Positions 12,520-26,714 are shown, numbered from the stretch's first letter. The stretch: DNA of 64,000 bases from Unio delphinus (GCA_029339505.1 JAQISU010000163.1:3550001-3614000); one strand, 5' to 3'. Program-made: numbers and translations. The notes: a model not told the origin generated them from the sequence alone.

Positions 12520-13510
12520 TTACTTGCGCGAGTATCTGTGTGTCACCATTGTTTCAAAATCTGTACGGTTTAAAAATTAAATACGCTTTAACAAGGTATA
12601 AAATGTGTCAAGTGAAACATGTTCGGACTGGCTTCTTATCAATCTGTTTTGGTTACGCTAAAACGTTGAACACACTGCCGCCGATCATATTATCAGTAGC
12701 CAGTACGGGCTACTAAGCTGTTCAAAGAATATGTAGTTATGGCAGTGTAGCCATTATTCTAAGCGAAAGCCACTGTGATGAAATGAAAATTGGCATGCAG
12801 AAATAAGAAACTAATTGAGCAAGATTAATTACTTATAACTGTCGCGTCCGAGACGCACTGTAGTTCATGTTAAAGTAGTTAAATTTTGATCAAACGTCAA
12901 CTGGGACTTAACGGGTGATACATGCCAATCACCTTATGGCACCAGCGTAACAGAATCAATGACAGTCGGGTTTGCATTATGACACTGGTGTAACAGAATC
13001 AATGACAGTCGGGCTTACGTTGATCATAACTCACTGACATTTGGCTTCACAAGAACAGATATCAAATTACTGTCCATCACACCTATGTTATTATTATTTA
13101 TTATTATTTTCGTTGCAGTTTAGTTAGAGCAGATGCCAGATAGGTTTGAAGCCTAAACATGAAATCTTAGTTAAAGTGTAGAACATTAAAATTACTGTAT
13201 AGCTTTTTGGACTTCCGCTTTTAAACATGTCCAATGTATATATAAAAAAGAAGTAACATTTTGACTGATACAGTCAAACATACGATAAATTTAATCCAGA
13301 CGTTTACATTACCGATTCGTTGACAGAACATGAATCATCAGGGCGATCGATTATCTGAATTATATTTATGTATCCGAAGGCCTTCGGATAATAGACGTTT
13401 TGCTATCTTCCAATTCTGTCACTCTCAGTTTTCGTTCCCATTAAGTTCGAATGTGCCTCCAGATATTTTTTGGCTTACTTTCTCGATGTTTATCAAATAA
13501 AAAGCAAATG
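12520..13510. other. Unannotated sequence with a short direct duplication
   Basis: The only structure seen is two copies of a ~60-bp unit containing GTAACAGAATCAATGACAGT at about 12930-13020. No gene is supported. Confidence 0.4.
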
Positions 13511-13520
13511 AAAAACTTAC

Positions 13521-14024
13521 CGTTGCAGAAATCGCCTTGGAAACCATATTTGCAACCTTCAGAGCACTTTCCATTGTTTTGCTCACAAGTAGAATTAATG
13601 CAGTACGAACTACACGAGAGATTACACCTATCTCCAAAATATCCAGTTTTACAACCTTGTACACATTTCCCTGTAAATCGATTACAAATAACCGTTTCGT
13701 TTGTTGCTGCACAGTTTTTCGAACACATTTTATCACATTTTAATCCGTACCAGCTATTATTGCAACCACCAGTGCAACTTCCGGTTACAATATTGCACAC
13801 TCTGCATCCACAATCACAATCTGGTACCGGGATACAGTTCACACTACAGGAAATATCACATTTTGTTCCATACGCATCACCAATACAGTCAGATCCTGAT
13901 TTTGTCCCCGAATCACAACACGCACAATAGTTAAAAGAATCCATTTTCAACGAAGATACCCAGACTTGCTCTCTATTTAATTTTGTATTTGTCTGTGAGG
14001 TCAGTTTTAATTTCCTTTGATATT
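13521..14024 (-). CDS. EGF-repeat exon of a MEGF/scavenger-receptor-like protein (partial gene)
   Basis: On the minus strand an acceptor (AAATGTATTTGCAG at 14025-14038) and a donor (GCAACG/GTAAGTTT) bound 504 nt that are open throughout, exactly 168 codons and phase 1 at both ends. Such symmetric 1-1 exons are typical of extracellular modules. The product is Cys-rich with three to four EGF/laminin-type repeats: spacings such as CDISCSVNC, CDKMCSKNC and CNLSCSSYC alternate with the G-Y-x-G-x-x-C turn motif (YGLKCD, YFGDRC, FQGDFC). This arrangement occurs in MEGF10/11, SCARF and Draper-type phagocytic receptors, and in many invertebrate relatives; I cannot pick an orthologue. Inferred role: extracellular ligand binding on the cell surface. 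A transmembrane exon with a matching phase lies at 2764-2656. The start codon, signal peptide and any further EGF exons would be to the right and were not found. Confidence 0.75.
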
Positions 14025-14039
14025 CTGCAAATACATTTG

Positions 14040-14525
14040 AAATTACAATTAATGAAATGTGTCGCGGTGACATGCGATATGCAATATTGCATTTTTATTG
14101 TCTGAAATTGGAGTCATCGTGAGCAATACAGCACATTATTAAAGGTATTAGATAAAATTACTAGAGTAGAGGCACATGGGATAAAATTAATTCTTTATTC
14201 CATGTTGTTCGGCTTTCTAATATAAACAAAATGTCAATGCAAGATAGATGAGTACGGCGTGAAACTAATCACTGAATGGTTTTCTATAATAGTACAGGAC
14301 TCCGTGGTAGCCAGTGAAATCATTTATTTGATATAGGAAATACACTAATGCGAAAGTCATGTGAAGTGTGATAAATATTAATCCGTGATCAGAAATTGAC
14401 AATATGAATTTAATATTTAATAGTATTTGGGATTTTGCACCATATGGTAATAGTACAATGCCAACCCAAACAAATCTAAAGACATCTTAAAGGCAGTGTG
14501 TACTTAGAAAACTATATACGACGTT
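14040..14525. other. Unannotated sequence upstream of the EGF exon
   Basis: Probably intronic. No further EGF-type exon is visible. Confidence 0.4.
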
Positions 14526-14527
14526 TG

Positions 14528-14529
<2 letters not shown>

Positions 14530-14581
<52 letters not shown>

Positions 14582-14660
14582 GAGACAAAGACAGAGAGAA
14601 ACAGACAGAGACAGACAGACAGACAGAGACATAGACAGAGACAGAGATAGAGAGAGACTT
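14530..14660. repeat. (AG)n tract with AGAC interruptions
   Basis: A pure AG run at about 14531-14576 decays into AGAC/AGAT-type units to 14657. The reverse-strand Ser/Leu-rich frame is an artefact. Confidence 0.95.
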
Positions 14661-15180
14661 ACAATTCTTCTAGGATGCCCCCTTGACGAGAAATAAACAC
14701 CAAAGGACAAAACGGCTATTCTTGTCATTGATCGTGCTATATTCCCCCAGTGGGTGTGTGCGGCTGTTGTTGATCTTATTGACCCTGAAATCGTATATGT
14801 TAGATTAACTGGTCTGCATATATATAGAATATCTGTCAAACGACGTGAAAGATTACTGCGAACCGGTAATTGTATTCACGAAGCTGTCATTATATTAATT
14901 TATATTATATTTGCGGAATGTTCAACACTGGTAGCCGTTATTGGAAAACGTTGCCATCCAATCAGATACTAAAATTCTGAAAGTATACCTGAAACATTAT
15001 TGTATGTATCATTTATTAATTTACAAAAGAAATATATTTCTACTTTATATATTTCGAAAATCAGGATGATAAAATGAGACAATTACGCATGCTTGAAAAA
15101 ATGTTCCAACAGAAATAAAAGATATGTGTGTATTAAAACTCTAGATAAATACTTCAGTACATTACAGGACAATGCAAAAA
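14661..15180. other. Unassigned sequence with overlapping open frames
   Basis: Plus-strand 14697-14972 and minus-strand 14839-14660 are both open over about 60-90 codons. Neither gives a recognisable domain. A GTAAGTC donor-like site exists on the minus strand at about 14660, so an exon of the receptor gene is possible but unsupported. Confidence 0.25.
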
Positions 15181-15181
15181 T

Positions 15182-15183
<2 letters not shown>

Positions 15184-15272
<89 letters not shown>
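15184..15272. repeat. (TA)n microsatellite
   Basis: About 44 TA units without interruption. Confidence 0.97.
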
Positions 15273-15276
<4 letters not shown>

Positions 15277-15279
15277 CAA

Positions 15280-18070
15280 CACCCTTTAAAACACTTCCAA
15301 TTTGAAACAACTAATGGGGATAAATACACAAAATTCTGAACAGACTCATATATTCAATGTTAATTTATTCATTTTTAAAGCCTTTGAATGAGTACAGATT
15401 GTATGGCATTTGGTAATAGAGCTGTTAGACCATATCTGGGGAATATTGTGATTCCATAATATGACAATTTATTTATGTACACCATCAGTTAGAGTTACTA
15501 ACCGGACTTATGACATCAAAAGAGGTCAATGTTAGTTAGGTATTTCTAACGTACAAAGCAATACATCTAAATATGTTAGAGTTGAAATTTAAACGGCAAT
15601 ATAAATTCCCTTTGAAGTACTTCGCATAACGTTTGCACAGGAAGTAAACGAAATTGAAAGATGTCTGATTTACGGGATTGACTAATTAACACTACACTTA
15701 GATAAATATCAACTTCCCAGAGTCATAGATATACCTGAATGGATTAACTAAATAAGATCGCACCAATCTGACAAAGATGTTAGAGTCATGATGAGTAATA
15801 GACGACCAAAATAAATATTCGATAAATACATTTTTTACCTTGTGAAAAATCATTTACTAACTCGTACATGTTGTGTCTACTCCACCAATACTAAGAGGCG
15901 GAAGAAAATAAAGGATATGACGCAGTAACAATCGTAATTATTTTATTCATGTATTCAAGCGGTCACGTACTTTTGATTAATGTTCTTTCTATGTAAGCTG
16001 TTCGTAACTTTATTCATATATATTTAGTAAGTTTTGATCATCGTAAATCCAATCGCATTATAACCTCATGGACACGCTTGAAAATAAACTATTGGCTCTC
16101 TAGTACTATTTACTGTTGCAGCCATTTTGTATTTTTAAATAACACAAGGTTTGCTTTTTTTAAAAAAAAAAAACACAACATTTTGTATGTTATATAATGG
16201 CTGACTGAATGGAGCCTCTGTTTTCCAGCGGTTGACGTAGCAAACTAGAGAAAACTATATGCAGATTCGATCTCTACTATCGGGTCAGGTTTACTCGTAA
16301 GGAAGTGGTAAAGTGGTGATAAAGGAAATGCTCTTCAATCTGGAGGCAAGAATGGAAACAAAACACTTTTGCAGTAAACATAAAAAGGTCTAAATAAATA
16401 TTAACATTTGCTTCCAATAGCAGTTGGATACGTTGTTTGCTTAGAAATGTTGTCCTAAAATGCTTCTTACTTAGCTGGCTATCTTATGCTACTCGATTGG
16501 TCATTATTCTTTTTGTTCATTTTGTTTTCATTATAGCGGAGACAAAGTGCCCAGGGAGGAACAACCATTGATCTGCACATGTCTTTTAAACATCAATATA
16601 TTAATTATTTCTCTCTATATTGCACCTAATAACTTTGTCCTATGTTGTTCTCATTCATTTTATTCTGTTCTTATACAGATTGTGTATTTTAGCATTAGAA
16701 TGTTTCTAAAGATTATGTCAGCTTGTGAGATGCTGATGTTGAAGATATGATCAAAATTGAGTCTAAACGGGTCTTTGAACTTCTGTCAATGCATTTTTGC
16801 TTGACTTGTTACAAACATTGTGTCATAAAGAAAACATCTTTACTTTAGAATCTATCATGTATTGTTAATATATGGTTGGTCTTCATCTATGATGTAACTT
16901 AAAGTTTAGAAATTTATGAACTTACTAATTATGCATGTCACATTGTTGAAACACACTGCATAAGTTGATCCTTTTGCACATGTACACATCAAATGCAGGT
17001 ACACATCAAATGCAGGTCAAGAATATTGCCTCATCTTCATAAAGATTAGCAGTAATTTCAATAACTGAAATAAAAACAACTGATTGCCTTTAAATATTCT
17101 GCATATTTTATGTACACATTTTACTCGAGGCTTAAACAGAATTTTAAGTAATATAATAAAAGTTTCCGAAACTTTTAAAATTATGGTGTTTGGAAAACGT
17201 GTGTTCATTTATGCGTTTGTGATATGTACTTGTTATGTTCAGTAATGCCGGGCGTACGGCACTTCAGTAGTATTTATCTAATTTTTATAAATTGGAATAT
17301 AGCCCTTATCATGGTCAGATTCACGAAAACTATCAGAAATAAACTGATATACAGCACGTCAACATATAACTGAGTATGTTGTTTTGGCACTATGTTTGAG
17401 CGGAGGGTTTCTAACAATCTTTAGTATTATACTGTGTTGCTCCTATCTGGCTTCATTGTTTACCTCGATCAAAAGGTCATGCCAGGCCATATTAATGGCA
17501 TCGTAAAGCTTTATCACTAGTGATGAATCACGTATCCATGATTATATGTAGCGTGAAATCGATTGCTATCTCATCAGAAGGTTCATTCAGATCATGTTGC
17601 TATTCGTTTATTCAGACAACTCAAACCGTGAAAGAAAATAATTTCATTAATTTTGTTCCAAGACATTTATGACATAAAATATATGTAGGTCACTATATAT
17701 GATTCGATGAAATTGTAAATGATATCCCATAGTATGCTTGTTCAGTATTAAGGAAATGGACCCAATTCATTTATATCTAATAAATAATTCACATGTGTTC
17801 TAAGTGAGTGAGAACATGATAATCAATTTAAATCGTTTCAGTTGAATGTAAATAATTCCAATTCCATTATTTCTCCTCTCTTAATCTATGTTGCGTATAT
17901 AACTCGTTTGCAATGAGTTATCTCACGCATGTGTTTTGACATTAAGTTCCCTTTGCTTTTTTGCTATATAGTGTACTGTAAGTAATTTAATCACAAACTA
18001 TGTTCATAACTTTTTTGTATTTACGAAACATTAACTGAATGAAATCTCTTATGAAGAGGAAATAAAGAAA
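15280..18070. other. Gene-free AT-rich stretch
   Basis: I see no coding region or RNA gene. A tRNA-like phrase near 16205-16290 (GAGCCTCTGTTTTCCAGCGG with a CAGATTCGATCT segment) may be an eroded SINE head, too degraded to call. A 17-bp direct duplication (ACACATCAAATGCAGGT) sits near 16984-17017. Confidence 0.4.
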
Positions 18071-18077
18071 GTCAGTC

Positions 18078-18082
18078 ACGCA

Positions 18083-18152
<70 letters not shown>

Positions 18153-18196
18153 TACATACATACATACATACATACATACATACATACATACATACA
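18078..18196. repeat. (ACGC)n(AC)n(ATAC)n compound microsatellite
   Basis: Three adjoining simple repeats: GCAC units, then about 24 CA units, then about 12 CATA units. Confidence 0.97.
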
Positions 18197-18291
18197 GTCT
18201 TCAATGTTTACCGAATCATATAATTGCAGCAAACAGAATCATTAAAATAATGTGGACTACATGTTAACTATTGGTAATATTAGTGTGTACG

Positions 18292-18468
18292 CAGCGCCGG
18301 ATTAAGCACCGTGGAGGCCCATAGGCAGTCAAACTTTTGGGGCCCCAGACCCACGGTCATGGTCTCATGGGGGCTCCTAGGGGCCCCTGGGGGCCCTTGA
18401 TGGGGCCCATAAAAGTCGCGGGGCCCATAGGCAGTTGCCTACTCTGCCTAATGGGTAATCCGGGACTG
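18292..18468 (+). mobile_element. hAT-like MITE, copy 1
   Basis: The 177-bp element has imperfect terminal inverted repeats, CAGCGCCGGATTA at the left and CAGTCCCGGATTA at the right when reverse-complemented. Perfect 8-bp direct duplications TGTGTACG flank it (18284-18291 and 18469-18476). Eight-base target duplications and CAG-type ends are the signature of hAT transposons. The interior is GC-rich with repeated GGGGCCC blocks and no coding capacity, so it depended on a transposase supplied in trans. A second copy lies inverted at 39520-39676. Confidence 0.85.
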
Positions 18469-18599
18469 TGTGTACGTCAACGTCAGCAACTGAGAATGAT
18501 GTGAAATCGATCATCAGCTTATCAGAAAATCCATTCCAATCTGATTTCCCTTTATATCATAGAGCAAAGGATCCATTAAGAAAGATTACCGATTTCTGA

Positions 18600-18700
18600 C
18601 AATGGTCGGTTTTCTATTATGCCTTAATGGAATTCACGACCCATTTCGTATTTTCCATTATGCCGTAATGGAATTGAAGACCCATTTCGTAAATAAATAT
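18600..18700. repeat. Two direct copies of a ~43-bp unit
   Basis: ATTATGCCTTAATGGAATT and ATTATGCCGTAATGGAATT are each followed by GACCCATTTCGTA. No other structure is seen between the MITE and the next array. Confidence 0.7.
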
Positions 18701-19049
18701 ATATTTCGTTAATCTTTGTGCACTATCATCAAAAGGAAAGGAGATAGTTTTATTCTTAACAAAGGATTGTATAATACACTTGAAACAAAAGAAGGGTAAG
18801 CCATGAATAGTCACGGAATATACGGTCCCATTTTCTTTTTTTTATTACTTAGGTTAATGCCCCAGGAAACGGAAGCGTAAAATACATTTTTCTATATTGT
18901 TTTAAATATTAAATTACGTAAGAAAGATTAGTAACGGAACCAGTGAAGTCCACCATTCATCTCAAATGAAATCATTTGGCAAGCGTATTTAGACCTCTTT
19001 TTCGAGGGCAGCACAACATGAGGTCCCAGAAAAAAAATATATTTATGTT

Positions 19050-19350
19050 AATTCTAATTGATTAAGGAGAGCCGTTTTTTTCTAATTGAGTAAGAAGAGC
19101 CGTTTATTCTAATTGATTAAGGAGAGTCGTTTATTCTTACTGATTAAGGAGAGCCGTTTATTCTTACTGATTAAGGAGAGTCGTTTACTCTAATTGATTA
19201 AGGAGAGCCGTTTCTTCTAACTGATTAAGGAGAGTCGTTTATTCTTACTGATTAAGGAGAGCCGTTTATTACAATTGATTAAGGAAAGCCGTTTATTCTA
19301 ATTAATTAAGGATAGCCGTTTATTCTAATTGATTAACGAGAGCCATTTAG
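19050..19350. repeat. 27-bp minisatellite, about 11 copies
   Basis: Units like GATTAAGGAGAGCCGTTTAT joined by TCTAATT or TCTTACT, with scattered substitutions. Confidence 0.93.
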
Positions 19351-19399
19351 TGTTTGGTGTAGGGTACTACTCTTCGATTTTAAGAATCAAGCAGATTCA

Positions 19400-20212
<813 letters not shown>

Positions 20213-20214
20213 TT

Positions 20215-21260
20215 GTTCTAAGCAGGCATAATGGCATTGTGATATTTTGTATAATTATCTTAACTGTTGCAGTATATTTCATCAAACCCTGATGATATCG
20301 ACCCATTAAAAACAAATGAACAAAAATATGTATTAATCTGTGTACACTTGCTGTCTACGACGAAAAAGGACAATAATATATTTTGATGGAATTTTATAAC
20401 AGCTTGCTAATCCAAGAAAAACCAACCTATTGGATAGCAATAATATATACAACTACGTGTTCTTGTCTTTAACACGCATCTAACAAATACACGTGAAAAT
20501 TTAAAGATATATCAACGTTGTGTTACAGCATTACAAATACTGGCAAATAAATAGGCATATCTACAGGTAACATACAATTCTGATGGATCTAGCAGTAGAC
20601 TATTACACTCAGAATGGTTACATACGATATACAATAGACATGTATAATACTAGTACTTCATTAAGGATCAGGCAATATAGTCACGTGCTCTTTATTTGCA
20701 ATATGGAATGACACTAAACGATATGAACTTACGTGTGAAGACAAACTGCTGGATAAACCTCGCAAAGCAGGATTAACTTATGCCGCCAAATACATGTAAT
20801 AAATATTCTCAAACTTAATGGATAAAATAATGAATTAAGACGATATGTCGATGGTATCACACACATAAAGTATTTGTTTGTAGGGCTGAATGATAAGTCT
20901 CTAGTTCCAGCACTGTATCAGATACAAATAGAACTAACATTTCTACGAAAAATACTAGCTGCTACTGAAACACACTAACATTGTGTAAGTTTTGAGCTGA
21001 GCTTAAACATTGAATAAAGCCAACGTAGAATGGATTCGGAAACTGAAAACTGTAGGATTCACTTCGATCCTGCTGGAAACGTTGTAGCTATATCACAACT
21101 GCATGACCATTTAAATTAACTATACCATTTAACAGAATTTCTTTGCATATATTACCATGTGTAATGGACGATATTATATGCTTTGAATTATTCAGAAAGG
21201 ATCTTGTATTTAGATTTAGTTGTATTCTAGTAGCACATATTAAAGACTTTAATTCATGAC
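20215..21260. other. Unannotated AT-rich sequence
   Basis: No gene, RNA or repeat was recognised. Confidence 0.4.
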
Positions 21261-21261
21261 T

Positions 21262-21545
21262 TTTGGTGACGTAGTGTGTGTCTATTAGTGACTACGAGTG
21301 ACTTTCCGTGGGTATTAGTGACAGTCTGTGCCCATTAATGACTACGAGTGACTTTCCGTGCATATTAGTGACAGTCTGTGCCCATTAATGACTACGAGTG
21401 ACTTTCTGTGGGTATTAGTGACAGTCTGTGCCTATTAATGACTACGAGTGACTTTCCGTGGGTATTAGTGGCATTATGTGCCCAATAATGACGATAAGTG
21501 AATTTACGTGCATATTAGTGAAATTCTGTGCCCATTAGTGACTGA
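21262..21545. repeat. 50-bp minisatellite, about 5.5 copies
   Basis: Each unit has two related halves, GACTACGAGTGACTTTCCGT and GTATTAGTGACAGTCTGTGC, so the array probably grew from a shorter ATTAGTGAC motif. Confidence 0.9.
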
Positions 21546-21654
21546 CATTTTTGTGACGGTAAGGATTTTTAATGACTTCCGGTTAGCCCATAATAGTGAC
21601 TTACATTCCTTTACTTAAATGGGTAGAATTTCTAAACCGCGCTCTTATTGCTCT

Positions 21655-21785
21655 AACGTATCCTGGGATATTGCCCTAACCCATCTAGGGATAGTGCCCT
21701 AAATCATATTGAGATATTGCCCTAAATCATATTGAGATATTGCCCTCACTCCTCTAGAAATATTTCCCTCACTCATCTAGAGACG
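21655..21785. repeat. About 23-bp degenerate tandem repeat, 5 copies
   Basis: Units like GATATTGCCCTAAATCATATTGA, with CTCATCTAGAGA variants at the right end. Confidence 0.8.
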
Positions 21786-21789
21786 TGTT

Positions 21790-22960
21790 AAATAAATCTT
21801 AACATGTCAGAGGTAGACATCCAAAATGACGTAAATGTTTTCGACTCACAAGAATACAATAACATAGGCAAAGCAAAAGAAATTATTTCAATGTTTAGAG
21901 TTCTTAGTATTGTACATGAAGGCTTTGCCAAAGCTGTAAGATAATAATAAGAAGAAGTATTTAATATATTGTCTAACCAATAAAAACTTCATTCCACGCT
22001 TTGATAGATGAATTAGGGAAAATGATGAATATTTAAAAATACTTTTTTCGTTTGGAGAGGTAAAACATTGTCTGAAAAAAGTCTGGAGAAAATGAAGGAT
22101 GAAAACAAATCACAAATCCAGTGTCCAGCTTCTAAGAACAAGAGGGCACCAATAAAGAAGTGTTGTTACTGCTCGTACTGACTATATCAACATTCATGCT
22201 GCTTGCTAGTATCGTCTACGTCATATGCAAATTTGAAACATGTCAATAACTACAACTATCAGCAAAGTAAAGTGATAAAGACATCAGTTACCTGTCCAAT
22301 GGACAGCTACATTATACCTAAATTAAAATATAGACCATATATAATGTAATATATTAACTGAAATGTTGTAGGTTCACCTAAACTAATGACAAGTTCGTTT
22401 TGAGTTTTAAATGCATGAGATAAGAAAAAACATCAATATGATTTATTGGGCGCGTGCGGTCTTCCATGAAATAAACTGTAGTCGTGTCACAGCCACAATC
22501 GCCGCTAAGGATGTTCTGTATGTTGGCGAAAAAGTCCAAACACTGCATCTGTCGACATTCTAGTTCACTCGCATCACAGAACATTATTCTCAGTGCTAAT
22601 TTACTATGCCTGGTTACTTACACAAATTAGGATCTGTACTACCAACAACCGTGAGCTTTATTTTGGAACAATGCCCTTGTGATTTTCAATTGCGAAGACA
22701 CACATGCCATTACAACTAAAATCAATATATGGCTGTGCATCTGTGTTACGACTCTATGGTCATAAATGATGTAACGGAAATAAAGAAAACCAAAATGTTT
22801 AGTAAAATTCAACAAAACACATAATTTAATTCCCTGTAATGCAAAATGAAAATATAAGAGGAATTTAGATTAGTGTGAATACAATCCCAAATAATCATTA
22901 CAGTCCATTCACCAATCCAAACTTATATTATATTCCTAATGAATTCAGATAGTCTTGAAT
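21790..22960. other. Unannotated sequence
   Basis: The short frames here are not convincing. Nothing further seen. Confidence 0.4.
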
Positions 22961-23043
22961 GTTGGGACGCCTTTAGTAATTGAATTGGCTGATGTTCCAA
23001 TAGTCTTGATGTGCTACAATGTTATAATCCAAAATGTCTTTGA

Positions 23044-23640
23044 ATGAGTTCTCGTGAAGCTGCGGCGTACAACATGCCAGAAACACAGCAAGAGTCTGAA
23101 ATTCACCACGTTGCCACGGAAGATGAAGATCTTGTATGTGATTTACGCGTACCTTCAATAATTACACGTTCCAGTGTGTTTCAGCTATCAAGAAAACGCA
23201 ACGGTTCAATCGAATGCGACGCAAGTGTACCAAACACACGTCGGATGATGGTTGTCCTGAAATTTTGTCGGATATGATGGAGCGAATGAGCCTCCAAGGG
23301 TGTATAGCAAAAACGAAACAGCTGAGGTTTTCCCTAAGACAACTCGAGGTTACTACGGGATGTGTCCTAGAGCAACTTGCATCGCCTGCTGATATGGTTA
23401 CGATCAGCGATTATATTATTACGTTTCTCGCTACCACTAATTGCTGGATCTGTCGCATTCCTTTTGACATCTACAACACTGAAAGCACCAATGAAACTAA
23501 ACGTTCAAATGTGCTTGATCACTGCCCAATCACTGACTCCACAATGAACGCACAAGCGCATGCAGCCTTAATCTGAGAATTTATCACATCCAAATTAAGA
23601 ATTAGGCTTTTCTTCACAACCTGGTGTTGTTCGAGACATG
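23044..23640 (+). pseudogene. Relic of a mobile-element or viral protein with a C-x2-C/DHC zinc motif
   Basis: Two overlapping plus frames (23044-23277 and 23214-23576) read on from each other only with a frameshift, and the second is cut by a stop codon. The second frame has a region rich in charged residues and then NCWICRIPFD followed about 14 residues later by NVLDHCPIT; after the stop, a shifted frame gives FLHNL. The order C-x2-C, D-H-C-x-I-T, F-x-H-N-L resembles the zinc/HNH-like segment in front of the exonuclease domain of many protein-primed-type DNA polymerases carried by invertebrate virus-like elements. The match is short and the remainder is eroded, so this is a tentative family call. 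If correct, an older polymerase-type element once sat about 35 kb from the intact one. Confidence 0.35.
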
Positions 23641-23644
23641 TACC

Positions 23645-25300
23645 ACTGAAGAAATCAGAAACGTGGTAAGAGATGGACGAGCACTCGCTGTAACTGTCTT
23701 GAATCTAAAGTATAGCCTTGGATTTACACAGCGTCGAGATCAACCGTTTGCGATTTCCGTTAGTCATATATTTAGGTTTTGTTGAAATGTCATAAAGGCA
23801 CTAATAGGAGTCAAACACAAAGATGTAATATTGACATGGCAAAAGTATTGACGAAATTGTCATCAACATAGTGTTGCTGATAGTAAATTTGTGTTGCCGA
23901 AATTGACATTATGGATAACTTCCGAGATGACATCAGACACGCGTTTCTGTGGCTAATGAGTTCCTTAGGAAGGACATCATACAGGTTTTATCTAAAAAAA
24001 AACCTACCCAACAGGGTGTACGCACCAAGACACGTGCTTGTGGTGTTTCAAATAAGACTGGGTTTACAGGGGGTAGAAGACCCTTACGATGATATTTAAC
24101 AGGTTAGTAATGTCTTAAGACACTTGGGAATTAGCGGTCATCTGGGGAAAATAAATATTCAGTAATAATATAGTTCCGATGGTCAGAGGTGACACAAATG
24201 CAAATGAGCAGCAACATATTTACAGTTGTCTTGGAAATTCCAGCTGTGTTGGAGGCTGTGTCTCCCACAAATGTGCAACGGGGTGTGTTAGTCACCCTAG
24301 CAGCTGACTGTGCAAACGATGTTTGGATGTGGTTCTTGAAAGTAAGGTAAAGGATGTCGACTACTCGTGACGACGTGAAAGGGAAGGGTCTTCGATTGTG
24401 TCCTACAAGTTGACGACAACGCAAGGAAAGTGGTTTATCATTTATTTTTTACAAACTCATTTCAGCATCTATGAGGTGTATTCAAGCGGAAGGAACTTAG
24501 ATCACTGTTGCACCGCACACGGCAAACCGGTATTGTTAACATTAATTCGTCAAGAGTACCTGGAACTCACGGGATTCAATTCTTTATGACTCTATGAAAT
24601 CTTCTGTATTTTCAAACGTCAATTTTCAGTTGCGCTGCCACGTGAAGTTCTAGGTTCTTTACATTATCGTTTCTGTTTCACACAGCGGTCTCGCGCCAGG
24701 TGTTAGGCACAAGATCATCTACATCTGTTGCTTTGAACTCGCCGATGTCGCAGGGGCTGATAACTCGAATTGACCACCCGAGAAGTCTCGATCTTGGAAT
24801 GGTGCAAACTCGCCTATGCAACGGGGACTTATAGATTTAATGGAGTCAAAGATAAAGTAACTTAAAATCCACATTTAACGAAACAACAAAAAGTGCTTAT
24901 TGACATTTACGGATTCGTGAGTGCAGACACCTGACATGGCACTGATGCAGATTTTGCCAGGTTTGTCACCAAAGCAGATTTTGAAAACGAATTTAACAGG
25001 CTAGAACTGGACTTTCCGCCTGCTATCTCGTTGGTTTGTGAATTGCTGAAATTACAATGAGAGTAACTGTCGTAGCATGCCAGTAGGAATAGTTGTTGGG
25101 GCCATATCAATAGTAATTGGTGTGGCACGCAAAGCTGGATGGATAACACAACACACTCAAGGGAAAGATGGTGATTAAATGCCACCTTAAAATAATTATA
25201 CCCTTCAATGACTTTACGACAGTACAATGATTCTGATGTTTACTCTCGCGTGCTTTCAGTTCAAATCTGAAAATTTTGTAGAACAAGTCAGATAGAAGAC
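23645..25300 (+). other. Decayed coding-like region, possible continuation of the relic
   Basis: Fragments of open frame persist on the plus strand: 23911-24099; about 24190-24345 (containing VVLEIPAVLEAVSPTNVQRG); 24398-24589; and about 24930-25060 (containing RFVTKADFENEFNRLELDFP, which looks like an amphipathic helical segment). They are in different frames and separated by stops. I do not recognise the products. The density of protein-like fragments in one direction, next to 23044-23640, suggests one decayed multi-gene element. Confidence 0.25.
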
Positions 25301-26710
25301 TACTACGATTAGTTAATTTCAGTGTTGCAAATAAAAGGTAAATGGCGTAATAAGATGGAAGACGATGCCGATGACGTCATAAGCTAGACCTAATTTATAA
25401 ATGATGATTACAATACAATGCATCTTCACTGCCATAGTTTTGTCTGGTTTTTTACTCTATTTTCTTCTTGTGATTTCAATGCTTGTGTGCGCCATTCAGA
25501 ACATCCACCTATTTCCGGTAAAAGTCGATAAACTTGACCTCTGTAAGAGTGATTGAGGTACGTGATTTTTTGTAGGATGAACATCCGTCTAAATTTCCGG
25601 CGAACAGATTCCTATACAATGATTGGTACTGAAAGTAGCTAACTTGATGTTCCAAGAATGAATGAAATTTCAGAACTTTCAGTTCTTAATCATATTTCTA
25701 CAACTTTACAATTTAAAATTTGAAGAATGCATTCAGTTTCAATAATTTGCAACTAACAAGTACGTTGCTCTTGGTGATGACATGTTCTAGTCATTGTGAC
25801 GTCATTACGTTTTATCAATAACAATAACAATTCAAAACGACAATCGTTTATATTCGATTTTAGTTCTAGCATATGATGAAAAAGACCGAAAACTTCCGAA
25901 GACCGAAAACTTCCCCATCGCATCGAGGATAATACTAGGAACCAGTCTTGTATACCAATCCACAAAGATGGCTTCATTACCGCGGCAAAGAGAATGAGCT
26001 GTGAGGAGCTTGCTTTGAGGTTGTATTATGTATGTATGTATAATAATTTCAAGATTATAGATTACAATGCTTTTCAAGTAAAAATCATTAAATACTATTT
26101 TTTATCGTTCAGGGTTTACTTTAAGATCGGGTCATTTTAGCATAGATATTAAATGAGATGATTGACCTTTTAACCTTGAAGCTGTATTAGAAATATTGAA
26201 GACAATAAGATTCCCCCTGGAAACCAGGTGAACTAATTTCTGATTGATGAACCTGAATTTGTTGATAGGTTGAATATTCTTGATTATTCCAACCAAGTTC
26301 TGATTCTAGAGCTGCGTCTTAGTTTTCATATAAAGGATGTTTATCTGAGAAGTGGCATTCCTCGCATTAAAACAGTCTCAGCCGTGCCAAATGGTTCTGT
26401 TTAATTCAGTTGAGATAATATATTTATTTACGCGTTTATTTGAATTATTACATGGAATTAGAAGGTTGTATAAACTGCAGGATTAAGTAGCTGTTTTATA
26501 AATACTGCGAATTTTTAAAAGACATTTTCGGTTATAGGATTGTAATACATCATTATAATAGGCTGAACACCATTCGGAACACCACTAAATTCTTTTGGAA
26601 TACTCGATTATATTGGTCATGTGATTTAACGTTTAGGAATATATATAACTTCATTCACCTCATATTAAATTATTTTTAATTTTCACTTTATATTTTAGGG
26701 AAATAAATTA
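25300..26710. other. Unannotated sequence
   Basis: A 55-codon frame without ATG at about 26236-26404 reads protein-like (FLIDEPEFVDRLNILDYSNQ) but has no recognisable family. A direct duplication of GAAGACCGAAAACTTCC sits near 25880-25915. Nothing else seen. Confidence 0.35.
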
Positions 26711-26714
26711 TCTG

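Noticed and set aside
14504..14839. Ser/Leu-rich reverse frame over the AG tract
   Set aside because: Driven by the AG microsatellite; the upstream part lacks recognisable features.
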